A stretch of DNA of 8,531 nt from Candidatus Mnemosynella bozhongmuii (GCA_014361165.1 JACIWD010000134.1:1-8531), one strand, 5' to 3'; numbered from the stretch's first letter, positions 1 through 5,976 are shown. Translations and numbers: made by a program. Notes: generated by a model not told the origin, from the sequence alone.

Positions 1-795
1 CTCAACGACAAGGGAGGAGGAATTCTTTGTGTATTCTCTTATGACATTTGTTGCGTTTATCCTCTGATAGATATCGAGATAGGGAGTTATCTCGTCGAAG
101 AAGTAGAAATCAGCCTCTTTCATGAGAGTTGCTGCTATTGCAACTCTCTGAAGTTCTCCTCCGCTGAGATGCTTGAGTTCTCTATCCAGAATCTTCCTGA
201 GCTGGAGATCCTCGGCAAGCTCGCTGAGAAGACCCCTCTCATCAACTCTCTCAAGAAGCTCTCGAACCTCGCCACTGTAGAATTTTGGAATTGCATCCAC
301 ATACTGCGGTTTTACAGAAACTCTTATCTCTCTGTTTGCAATCCTCCTAAAATACTCCTGAAGCTCCGAACCTGCAAATCTCTTTATTATCTCATCCCAT
401 TCGAGTTCCCTTTCCTCACCAAAATTTGGTTTGAGCTCTCCCGAGAGAATTCTCAGACAGGTGCTCTTTCCTATTCCATTGGGTCCGAGCAGACCAACAA
501 CTCTGTTCCTCTTCGGAACTGGAAGACCGTAGAGAGAGAAGCCATTCTTTCCATATCTGTGAACAATACCGCTTTCGAGCTCCTCGGGAAGATTCACAAT
601 ATGAATCGCATCAAACGGGCATTTGTTAACGCATATTCCGCATCCTGCACAGAGAATCTCTGAGATCTCCGGTTTTCCCTTTTCACCTATTACTATCGCC
701 TCATCCCCTGTTCTGACCTTCGGACAGAATTTTATGCAGAGGTAATCACACTTTTTCGGCTGACAGCGATCTCTGTTGAGGACTGCAATCCTCAT
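1..795 (-). CDS. rli: ABCE1 (RNase L inhibitor homologue), ribosome recycling ATPase; C-terminal part beyond the window
   Basis: This is the N-terminal 265 residues of a protein that is about 590 residues in the family; the rest lies beyond the left edge. ABCE1 splits archaeal and eukaryotic ribosomes after termination, using two ABC ATPase domains and an N-terminal domain with two [4Fe-4S] clusters. The sequence shows both cluster motifs: Cys 11, 16, 20 and 24 before Pro25, and the ferredoxin-like set Cys 49, 52, 55 and 59 (CAGCGICVNKCP). The first ATPase domain follows, with Walker A GPNGIGKST (104-112), signature LSGGELQR (210-217), Walker B ending FFDE (232-235) and D-loop PYLD (238-241). 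The usual family text after the Walker B Glu is PSSYLD, whereas here it is ITPYLD. The start is the ATG nine bases after the sufB stop, with a weak GTGAT ribosome binding site in the gap, so it is the third gene of the suf unit. Identity is very secure. Confidence 0.97.
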   Translation of the reverse strand, partial: MRIAVLNRDRCQPKKCDYLCIKFCPKVRTGDEAIVIGEKGKPEISEILCAGCGICVNKCPFDAIHIVNLPEELESGIVHRYGKNGFSLYGLPVPKRNRVVGLLGPNGIGKSTCLRILSGELKPNFGEERELEWDEIIKRFAGSELQEYFRRIANREIRVSVKPQYVDAIPKFYSGEVRELLERVDERGLLSELAEDLQLRKILDRELKHLSGGELQRVAIAATLMKEADFYFFDEITPYLDIYQRINATNVIREYTKNSSSLVVE

Positions 796-804
796 GAAAA
801 TCAC

Positions 805-2001
805 TCACATGAGTTTTGATGCGCTGAACTCCACAACCCTCTTTATTTCTTCCCTCAATCTCTCGGGAATTTCCGGAAGTTCGAGCCTCATGAATCCTCT
901 CACTATGGTCGAAGTTGCCTCCTCCTCGGTGAGACCTCTCGACATGAGATAGAAGATTTCCTCCTCGGCAATCTTTCCGACTGCTGCTTCGTGTGAGAGC
1001 TCAACTCCCTCGTATCTTCCCTCTATCTCAGGAATTGCATGAATGATTCCGTCTCCGAGAATCATGCCCCTGCACTCGAGATGGCCTCTGCACTGAGGAT
1101 TGTCTCCTATTAGATGTCCTCTCGCAACCATATGACCCTTTCTGGATGCGATATTTCTTGAGATGATTTCTGCTCTGCTTCCCTTCCCTCTGAGAAAAAT
1201 TCTCGAACCCAAATCTATGTAGCTCTCGTTTGTGGCAACAGCAACGGTGTTGAAGATTGCCGATGAACCCTCGCCCTCGCACCAGACATTTGGATAGGAC
1301 TGAAGGCTTCTCACCTCAGACATGCAGATGTAGTTGTTCACGAATGTCCCTCCTCTCTCTATCCTCACACCAGTCCTCGGTCTGACATGAGAATCCTTTG
1401 CCCAGTGATGTATCATCGTGAATGAGACCTTTGCTCCTTCGGAAACATAGAACTCGCTTATACCCAGATGAAATCCGCTGTGAGCACCGGTTGTGCATCC
1501 AGTTAGAATGTGGATTTCAGAATTCGGTTCGGCTATGATTATGTTGTGAACATTCTGAAGGACTCCATCCTTATTTATCAGAAGGCAGGTCTGAAGAGGG
1601 ATCTGAATTTTTCTTCCTTCCTTAACCCTGATGAAATATCCTTCAGCCGGATTTAAAGCCGAGAAAGCCGTGAATTTATCCGCATCTGGTTCAACGAGCC
1701 TGAAATAGTAATCATCCAGCCATTCGTATTTCTTTCTGGCCTCGCTGAGTGGAAGAACCTCGAGATCGTCTCCAAATGACATCGAGAAGAGTGCAGTTTG
1801 ATCAACCTGAAAATAACCGAGAGATTCGGATTTTGATATTCCAACCTTTTCAGCTTCTCTTGAGAGTTCCTCGGGAATATCCTCAGGAGAGCTCGCAGAG
1901 ATGTCCACGAAATCAAGCTCATAGTTCTCAAGATCCACATCTGGCCCGTATGCCGGTTTCTTGTTTAATGCCCTTTTTGCTCTCTCCTCTACTCCACGCA
2001 T
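805..2001 (-). CDS. sufB: SufB/SufD-family Fe-S cluster scaffold protein (minimal SufBC type)
   Basis: Cytoplasmic scaffold on which Fe-S clusters are built, working as a complex with the SufC ATPase encoded just upstream. I chose the ATG at 2001 (398 residues) because the in-frame GTG nine bases upstream lies inside a strong ribosome binding site, GAGGTG. The C-terminal beta-helix core is typical: a Cys in LECRGM (residue 310) matches the catalytic Cys of SufB (Cys405 in E. coli, from memory), and LSHEAAVGKI (His337, Glu338) matches the conserved HEA motif. The residue before that His is Ser where E. coli SufB has Glu. FYLMSRGL and IVRGF near the end are family hallmarks. The protein is shorter than bacterial SufB (about 495) and lacks its long N-terminal region. 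A lone SufB-like partner with SufC and no SufD, SufS or SufE matches the archaeal two-component system described as SMS (SmsCB). It could equally be labelled SufD-family. It overlaps sufC by 13 bases. Confidence 0.93.
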   Translation of the reverse strand: MRGVEERAKRALNKKPAYGPDVDLENYELDFVDISASSPEDIPEELSREAEKVGISKSESLGYFQVDQTALFSMSFGDDLEVLPLSEARKKYEWLDDYYFRLVEPDADKFTAFSALNPAEGYFIRVKEGRKIQIPLQTCLLINKDGVLQNVHNIIIAEPNSEIHILTGCTTGAHSGFHLGISEFYVSEGAKVSFTMIHHWAKDSHVRPRTGVRIERGGTFVNNYICMSEVRSLQSYPNVWCEGEGSSAIFNTVAVATNESYIDLGSRIFLRGKGSRAEIISRNIASRKGHMVARGHLIGDNPQCRGHLECRGMILGDGIIHAIPEIEGRYEGVELSHEAAVGKIAEEEIFYLMSRGLTEEEATSTIVRGFMRLELPEIPERLREEIKRVVEFSASKLM

Positions 2002-2702
2002 GACGCACACCTCGAATATCCCTCACTTATTATGCTCGAAAGAAGTTTGTGAGGATCTCCAGAACACGCTATTCTGCCATTCATCATCACATGCCCGAAA
2101 TCAACCTCAACATACTTCAGGATGTATCCGAGATGTGTGATTATGAGACCGGATCTCCCCCTCAGAAGTTCATTTATGGCATTTCCGACCACTTCAATGT
2201 TCTCAACATCCACTCCAGAGTCGGGCTCATCCATCATCGCCAGCTTGGGTTTCATGAGAAGAAGCTGAAGGATTTCGGATCTCTTCACTTCTCCTCCTGA
2301 GAAGCCTGAATTAACATCTCTTTTGAGAAAATCTGGAGATATTTTCAGTTTTTCAAGAATTTTTCTCTCCTCCTCCCCTATTTCATCCTTTCTAGAACAT
2401 ATTTTTATCATGTCCTCAAGCCTGACTCCCTTGATGCTGGGGGGATGCTGATATGCAAGGGCTATCCCGAGCTTCACCCTCTCGTTTATCGGCATATCGG
2501 TTATGTCAACTCCATCAAACTCTATCCTCCCGCTCTTCACCCTGTATTTTGGGAAGCCCATTATGGTCATGAGAAGAGTTGACTTTCCAGAACCATTCGG
2601 TCCGAAGAGGACATGCCTTTCTCCGTCCTCTATAACCAGATCAACACCTTTGAGAATCTCCCTTCCATCGACCTCCACTCTCAGATCTTCGACAACGAGC
2701 AT
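1989..2702 (-). CDS. sufC: SufC, ATPase of the SUF Fe-S cluster assembly complex
   Basis: ABC-type ATPase that drives conformational change in the SufB scaffold; it is cytoplasmic and not a transporter. At 237 residues it is about the normal length. Walker A is GPNGSGKST (34-42), the Q-loop Gln is at 85 (YQHPPSI), the signature is FSGGEVKRSEI (134-144), Walker B ends MMDEPDSGVD (156-165) and the switch His is 190. The GFSGGE-KR-EI and DSG-D combination is diagnostic of SufC rather than of other ABC ATPases. The last residues carry a CxxC (Cys232, Cys235), which I recall from other archaeal SufC proteins; whether it binds metal is unknown. The ATG start is supported by a strong ribosome binding site five bases upstream and a TATA-like box farther up. 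It is the first gene of the unit sufC-sufB-ABCE1. Confidence 0.96.
   Translation of the reverse strand: MLVVEDLRVEVDGREILKGVDLVIEDGERHVLFGPNGSGKSTLLMTIMGFPKYRVKSGRIEFDGVDITDMPINERVKLGIALAYQHPPSIKGVRLEDMIKICSRKDEIGEEERKILEKLKISPDFLKRDVNSGFSGGEVKRSEILQLLLMKPKLAMMDEPDSGVDVENIEVVGNAINELLRGRSGLIITHLGYILKYVEVDFGHVMMNGRIACSGDPHKLLSSIISEGYSRCASCVE
2008..2013 (-). promoter_or_regulatory. Ribosome binding site that decides the sufB start
   Basis: GAGGTG on the minus strand, six bases before the ATG at 2001. It contains the GTG that a longest-frame prediction would take as the start codon. Spacing matches the sites of sufC and argG in this window, so the ATG is the better start. Confidence 0.75.
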
Positions 2703-2707
2703 CCGGA

Positions 2708-2716
2708 ATCACCTTC
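2708..2716 (-). promoter_or_regulatory. Strong ribosome binding site of sufC
   Basis: On the minus strand this reads GAAGGTGAT, of which AGGTGAT is complementary to the 3' end of archaeal 16S rRNA. It is five bases from the ATG at 2702 and fixes the sufC start. Confidence 0.85.
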
Positions 2717-2740
2717 AAAGATGATAGATGTGGAGAACAA

Positions 2741-2752
2741 ATTAAATTTTCC
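2741..2752 (-). promoter_or_regulatory. Promoter of sufC-sufB-ABCE1 (BRE/TATA)
   Basis: On the minus strand a purine-rich GAGGAAAA runs into TTTAAT, a plausible BRE plus TATA box. Transcription would start near 2717, directly in front of the ribosome binding site, giving a very short leader. The 57-bp gap between the unknown gene ending at 2761 and sufC holds nothing else obvious. Confidence 0.55.
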
Positions 2753-2760
2753 TCTTCCGG

Positions 2761-3159
2761 TCAATCCTCAAGAAACCAGGGAGAATTGAGAATCTCATCC
2801 ATGTCAACGCTTATCCATTCTCTCTGATAAAATATGCCCCTTTCCCAGAGGACTCTGAGATAGTACATGCTCAGACAGTCGAAGCAGTAAATCTCGTAGC
2901 AAATTCCTCTGAGAATTTCTGTCTGCCTGATTCCGCTGTCGATGTTCTCTCCTCCCGATATTTCCATTTTCTGGTATTCCCCGTTTCTCAGATCCTTCAG
3001 CTCATCCTCTATGATTTCGATGATTCCAGAGTAGAGATTCTCATCTGCTCTCTCTGTGTTCAGAGAGAGAGCTCTTGCCGAGCTCCCCTCTCTTTTCGTG
3101 AACCCCAAATCAAGCTCCTTTTCAAACCTCTCAAAGATTCTTGAAGACAGCCCGCACAT
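2761..3159 (-). CDS. Hypothetical protein with a C-x4-C-x2-C cluster
   Basis: I do not recognise this 132-residue protein. It is soluble-looking and acidic, with no signal peptide and no convincing membrane segment. The N-terminal half is charged and helical in character (FERFEKELDLG, EIIEDELKDL). The C-terminal half holds Cys87, Cys92 and Cys95 (CYEIYCFDC) followed by an aromatic-rich tail with Trp105, Trp115 and Trp128. The clustered Cys residues could hold a metal or a disulfide, but a fourth ligand is not obvious; Cys2 is the only other Cys. It begins 20 bases after the polyprenol kinase-like gene on the same strand and has no clear ribosome binding site, so it is probably translated from the same transcript. 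Competing frames over this stretch are absent apart from short ones, which supports it being a real gene. Confidence 0.7.
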   Translation of the reverse strand: MCGLSSRIFERFEKELDLGFTKREGSSARALSLNTERADENLYSGIIEIIEDELKDLRNGEYQKMEISGGENIDSGIRQTEILRGICYEIYCFDCLSMYYLRVLWERGIFYQREWISVDMDEILNSPWFLED

Positions 3160-3179
3160 GAGAGAGAGGTTGAGGCGAA

Positions 3180-3725
3180 TCAGAGAAAAGAATTTCCGAT
3201 GAAGAGGAGAACTGCAACTCCGAGAGGAGTCGAGAAGTTATCGTTTGGAGGCACATCAAAGAGCTCGAGAAGGGAGCCAAGAAGGGATGAGAGAAGGGAG
3301 AGCCAGAGAGGGAAGAAAAAAGAGATGATGAGAGAGGAAACGATGAAATACGAGAGAGTTCCCTCAAGAGTTTTTCTGAAGATCCTCCTTTTTCCCATGC
3401 TCCTTCCGATGAGGGATGCAGATGCATCCGAGAGAGCAAATGAGATTATTGAGGCCAGCGCAATTTCTTTTGAGAAGAGGGAGATGATGAGGAGAGAGGA
3501 GGACAGAAAATATATATGAGCTCCGGGAGATTTCCTTTCGTTTTCTCTTGCAAGCTTCTCGAAACCGAATAGCCATCCCTTCTTTATCCTGAGGATTTCG
3601 AGAAGGAGGGATATGAGGAGAGAGATGAAGATGAGTTTCATGAGTGCTGCCTTTCCGAGGATTTCATAGAGCGGAAAGAGGAGGAGAGCGAGAAGATGAA
3701 GGGATTTTCTGAGGAGCTCTTTCAT
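3180..3725 (-). CDS. Diacylglycerol/polyprenol kinase-family integral membrane protein (CTP-dependent type)
   Basis: A 181-residue, very hydrophobic protein with about five to six membrane segments. It has the family motifs in order: an N-terminal RK..H (Arg6, Lys7, His10), an ENERKSPG loop after the second membrane region (61-68), LSDASASLIGRSMGK (98-112), KTLEGT (118-123) and NDNFSTPLG (161-169). These match the SEC59/dolichol kinase and phytol kinase family, where the Asp-rich and KT-EG loops bind CTP and metal. The likely reaction is CTP-dependent phosphorylation of a polyprenol or another isoprenoid alcohol or lipid at the membrane; the exact substrate cannot be read from sequence. The uppS gene in the same window makes the lipid that such a kinase would use. 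There is no ribosome binding site before the ATG, and a TATA box about 26 bases upstream suggests a leaderless mRNA. Confidence 0.86.
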   Translation of the reverse strand: MKELLRKSLHLLALLLFPLYEILGKAALMKLIFISLLISLLLEILRIKKGWLFGFEKLARENERKSPGAHIYFLSSSLLIISLFSKEIALASIISFALSDASASLIGRSMGKRRIFRKTLEGTLSYFIVSSLIISFFFPLWLSLLSSLLGSLLELFDVPPNDNFSTPLGVAVLLFIGNSFL

Positions 3726-3745
3726 GCGAGGATGTTGGATGCACT

Positions 3746-3758
3746 AAATTTAAATATT
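3746..3758. promoter_or_regulatory. Shared bidirectional TATA element
   Basis: The sequence AAATTTAAATATT contains the perfect palindrome ATTTAAAT (3748-3755). It lies about 26 bases from the minus-strand ATG at 3725 and about 29 bases from the plus-strand ATG at 3781. It is the only TATA-like stretch in the 55-bp gap and reads as a TATA box in both directions. Neither gene has a Shine-Dalgarno site, so both mRNAs are probably leaderless or nearly so. Confidence 0.65.
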
Positions 3759-3780
3759 CCCTGAGAGAGATGGCGAAGAG

Positions 3781-4374
3781 ATGAGTGAGAGACTCACATT
3801 CTACGATCAGAGAAGATGGGAGAACTGGCTTTCGAGATTTCGAGAAATGGAAATTGAGAAAGTTTCGGAGGAGGAGCTCTCATCGTTTCTGATAAACATG
3901 ATGGATGATGTTGTTGTTGCCCTCCTCAAGATTTTGAAGAGTGTCGAAAAGGGAATTCTGCAGACAGATGAGGCAAAGAGGATGATTGAGGAGATAAAAG
4001 AGATAATCCTCAAACCGGTCGAACTGAATGATGAGCTCAAGAACATGCACATTCAGTCAATCCAGAACTCTCTTCTGGCTGCAATCGCATCATTCGAAAG
4101 ATATCTTTCTGGAGGAGAGGAGAGAGGAGAGACTGAGGAGCTCATAAGGGAGGCTGTGGAAGCGGAGCAGAAGGGAGATTACGAGAGAGCTTTAGAGCTT
4201 ATAAGCGAGGTTGGAGCAAGAGTTCTCAGAGGAGAGAAACTGAGCGACTCATTATTCTCGGAAATTCCGGACGGAATTGTTCTGGAGTGGATGGATGGAA
4301 TAGATTCAATATCGGCTGCGATGACTCTGGATGTTGAAGTTGAAATAGAAGATGAAGAGGAGGAAGAAATTTAG
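3781..4374 (+). CDS. Conserved archaeal protein, DUF2150-like, with acidic tail
   Basis: A 197-residue soluble, strongly acidic, mostly helical protein of unknown function. The N-terminal region FYDQRRWENWLSRFRE followed by a helix with LINMMDDVVVALLKIL (37-52) resembles the archaeal family DUF2150 as I remember it; this name is tentative. A middle helix pair (residues 60-110) is followed by a Gly/Glu-rich linker (110-120), then AEQKGDYERALELISEVG (128-145), which looks like a single TPR-type helix hairpin. The chain ends in a Glu/Asp run. No catalytic motif, metal site or membrane segment is visible. The ATG is the first in frame after the divergent TATA box and lacks a Shine-Dalgarno site, in keeping with a leaderless start. 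Its stop codon abuts the stop codon of argG on the other strand. Confidence 0.88.
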   Translation: MSERLTFYDQRRWENWLSRFREMEIEKVSEEELSSFLINMMDDVVVALLKILKSVEKGILQTDEAKRMIEEIKEIILKPVELNDELKNMHIQSIQNSLLAAIASFERYLSGGEERGETEELIREAVEAEQKGDYERALELISEVGARVLRGEKLSDSLFSEIPDGIVLEWMDGIDSISAAMTLDVEVEIEDEEEEEI

Positions 4375-5553
4375 TTATCTGGCCTTTCTTTTCTCTGCAA
4401 GAACTGCCTGAAGTCCGTGGAACTTTGAATAACCCTCAGCATCTTTCTGATTTAGAGTTTTGGTGTCAAATGAGACAAGCTCTTCGGAATAGAGGGCGTA
4501 TTCAGAGCTTCTGCCAACAACAATCGCTGAACCGCGATACAGCTTCATTTTCACCTCTCCGGTTACGTATTCCTGAGTTGAATCTATGAACGCGTTGAGA
4601 TCTCTGAACAGAGGTTCTATTACAAGACCCTTGTAGACGAGCTCGCTCCATTTCTCCTCAATTATCTTCTTGAAGGCAAGCTGCTCTCTCGTCAGAACAA
4701 GCTGCTCAAGATCTCTGTGAGCCTTGAGGAGTATCGTGGCCGCGGGATGCTCGTAATTCTCCCTCGCCTTCAGTCCGAGAACTCTGTCCTCTATCATATC
4801 TGTCCTTCCAACTCCATTCCTTCCGCCTATTTCGTTCAGCTTTCTTATCAGGGTGACTCCATCCATCCTCTCTCCATTCAGAGAGACGGGAACTCCCTTC
4901 TCAAAACCAATTGTCACATATTCTCCATCTCCTGCTTTCTCAGGCGAGACCGTCCATCTGTAAATCTCCTCAGGTGGCTCGAAGGACGGATCTTCGAGCT
5001 TTCCTCCCTCAATGCTCCTGCTCCATATATTCTCATCTATGCTCCAGATTTTCTCCTTTGTTGCCTTAACAGGAATTCCCCTGGATTTTGCGTATTCAAT
5101 TTCCTCCTCTCTCGTGAGATTCAGATCTCTCATCGGAGCCACGACCTCAAGACCCGAGGCTCTGAAGATGACCTCAAATCTGAGCTGATCATTTCCCTTT
5201 CCCGTGCAGCCATGAGCGAGAGCCTGAGCTCCTTCTTTTTTTGCAACCTCAACGGTTTTCATTGCTATCAGCGGTCTTGCTATTGCGGTTCCGAGAACAT
5301 AGCCCTCGTAGCATCCGTTAGCCTTTATAAGAGGGAAGATGTAGTCCTCTACAAACTCCTGAAGGGCATCCACTGTGTAATGCCTGTCGCTCAGGATCTT
5401 CGCCTTTTCCTCTGCCTCCTTTATCTCCTCCTCGGGCTGACCGACATTAACTGTAACGGTTATGACCTCATCAAATCCGTATTTCTCTCTGAGAAGCGGA
5501 ATGCATACCGAAGTGTCAAGACCGCCCGAATATGCGAGAACAACTTTCCTCAT
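4375..5553 (-). CDS. argG: Argininosuccinate synthase
   Basis: Joins citrulline and aspartate with ATP to give argininosuccinate, the penultimate step of arginine synthesis, in the cytoplasm. The 392-residue length is normal. The ATP-binding PP-loop AYSGGLDTS is at 7-15, and HGCTGKGNDQ at 114-123 is the conserved citrulline/aspartate-binding loop. ENIWSRSIEGG, GRNGVGRTDMIEDR and GLKARENYEHPAA are further family blocks. I start at the ATG at 5553 rather than at the GTG at 5562, because that GTG is part of the ribosome binding site AAGGTGA and because the resulting N-terminus (MRKVVLAYSGG) is the usual one. It is monocistronic here: the preceding gene is divergent and the next is convergent with no spacer. 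A perfect inverted repeat overlaps its promoter and may be an operator. Confidence 0.98.
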   Translation of the reverse strand: MRKVVLAYSGGLDTSVCIPLLREKYGFDEVITVTVNVGQPEEEIKEAEEKAKILSDRHYTVDALQEFVEDYIFPLIKANGCYEGYVLGTAIARPLIAMKTVEVAKKEGAQALAHGCTGKGNDQLRFEVIFRASGLEVVAPMRDLNLTREEEIEYAKSRGIPVKATKEKIWSIDENIWSRSIEGGKLEDPSFEPPEEIYRWTVSPEKAGDGEYVTIGFEKGVPVSLNGERMDGVTLIRKLNEIGGRNGVGRTDMIEDRVLGLKARENYEHPAATILLKAHRDLEQLVLTREQLAFKKIIEEKWSELVYKGLVIEPLFRDLNAFIDSTQEYVTGEVKMKLYRGSAIVVGRSSEYALYSEELVSFDTKTLNQKDAEGYSKFHGLQAVLAEKRKAR

Positions 5554-5558
5554 TTCCT

Positions 5559-5566
5559 TCACCTTT
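5559..5566 (-). promoter_or_regulatory. Ribosome binding site that decides the argG start
   Basis: AAAGGTGA on the minus strand, five bases before the ATG at 5553. The in-frame GTG at 5562 lies inside it and is therefore an unlikely start codon. Confidence 0.78.
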
Positions 5567-5574
5567 GCGAAGTC

Positions 5575-5596
5575 TTATGAGGGAACACACTCATAA
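5575..5596. promoter_or_regulatory. Inverted repeat over the argG promoter, candidate operator
   Basis: Two perfect 7-bp arms, TTATGAG and CTCATAA, are separated by 8 bp. One arm covers the predicted argG TATA box and the other lies just upstream of the predicted transcription start. A dimeric repressor bound here would block TBP or polymerase. The regulator is not identified from the sequence. Confidence 0.5.
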
Positions 5597-5604
5597 ACTT
5601 TCCC
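5590..5604 (-). promoter_or_regulatory. argG promoter (BRE/TATA)
   Basis: On the minus strand GGGAAAG (BRE-like) is followed by TTTATGAG as TATA box. Its centre is about 40 bases from the argG ATG, so transcription would start near 5568-5571, just upstream of the ribosome binding site. The TATA half is also one arm of an inverted repeat. Confidence 0.5.
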
Positions 5605-5640
5605 GAAAAAGCAATACTTTCGAGGCGCCCTTGAGCAAGA

Positions 5641-5650
5641 TTTTAATAAA
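5641..5650 (+). promoter_or_regulatory. TATA box of the HTH-thiI unit
   Basis: TTTTAATAAA, with its core about 32 bases before the ATG at 5677. Transcription would begin about six bases before the ATG, a near-leaderless mRNA; the GAGG just before the ATG would be too close to the 5' end to act normally. Confidence 0.55.
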
Positions 5651-5652
5651 AC

Positions 5653-5664
5653 AACGTTAATGTT
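5653..5664. promoter_or_regulatory. Imperfect palindrome between TATA box and HTH gene, candidate operator
   Basis: AACGTTAATGTT is palindromic at 10 of 12 positions. It lies between the TATA box and the predicted transcription start of the HTH gene, where a repressor could act. Autoregulation by the HTH protein is a guess. Confidence 0.3.
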
Positions 5665-5676
5665 TATGCGAGGATC

Positions 5677-5976
5677 ATGAGGTCGAGATGCGAGGATGCA
5701 ATATGGTATATCATTCCAGCTCTCAGAAGAGAGCTGACAGTTGAGCTGTACAACTCGGGGTTAACTCAGAAGGAGATTTCCAAATGCATGGGAATCACCC
5801 AGGCTGCTGTTTCACAGTATCTCAAAAGCAAGAGAGGAGCTACCGTAAATCTGAGCGAGGAGATAAGAGAGGAAATAAAAAAGCTTGCTGAGAGGATAAA
5901 GAGAGGAGAGGAGATTTCTCTGGAGAGTGAAGTCTGCAGACTCTGCAGGAAGATCAGAAATGAGATCGGAAGGTGA
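5677..5976 (+). CDS. Small HTH transcriptional regulator, COG2522-like, with C-terminal CxxC
   Basis: A 99-residue DNA-binding protein. The opening CEDAIWYIIPALRRELT and the helix-turn-helix LTQKEISKCMGITQAAVSQYLKSKRG (29-54) match the archaeal regulator family COG2522 as I know it. A Lys/Glu-rich helix follows, and the C-terminus has CRLC (Cys87, Cys90). Cys5 and this CxxC could bind a metal or an Fe-S cluster, or be redox sensitive; this is inference. Family members fused to a ThiN domain are thiamine regulators (ThiR); here there is no ThiN domain, so any effector must act elsewhere or be sensed by the Cys residues. Its 3' end overlaps thiI, so the two genes form a translationally coupled unit. 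An imperfect palindrome in its promoter may be its own operator. Confidence 0.88.
   Translation: MRSRCEDAIWYIIPALRRELTVELYNSGLTQKEISKCMGITQAAVSQYLKSKRGATVNLSEEIREEIKKLAERIKRGEEISLESEVCRLCRKIRNEIGR

Noticed and set aside
169..663. Plus-strand open frame of 164 codons opposite ABCE1
   Set aside because: It lies wholly antisense to ABCE1, which has complete family motifs, and its translation shows no domain.
2703..2760. CCGGAA and TTCCGG bracketing the sufC upstream gap
   Set aside because: Six-base arms 46 bases apart; one is next to a start codon and the other next to a stop. Too weak to call an operator or hairpin.
3255..3345. Long purine-rich tract on the plus strand, possible triplex-forming DNA
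   Set aside because: It is explained by Leu, Ser and Phe codons (CTC, TCC, TTC) of the membrane protein on the other strand; mixed A/G order without a mirror repeat.
3131..3576. Further frames within the polyprenol kinase region on both strands
   Set aside because: Their translations are low complexity (Ser/Leu/Phe or Arg/Glu runs) and result from the pyrimidine-rich codons of the membrane protein.
4105..4140. GGAGAG repeats suggestive of a tandem repeat
   Set aside because: They are in frame in the DUF2150-like gene and encode a Gly/Glu/Arg linker; no regular unit or array.
4717..5580. Plus-strand open frame of 287 codons opposite argG
   Set aside because: Long, but antisense to an unmistakable argG and without recognisable motifs; it arises because argG codon use leaves few stops on the other strand.
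5630..5639. CTTG-AG-CAAG inverted repeat just upstream of the HTH TATA box
   Set aside because: Only 4-bp arms, expected by chance in this length of sequence.
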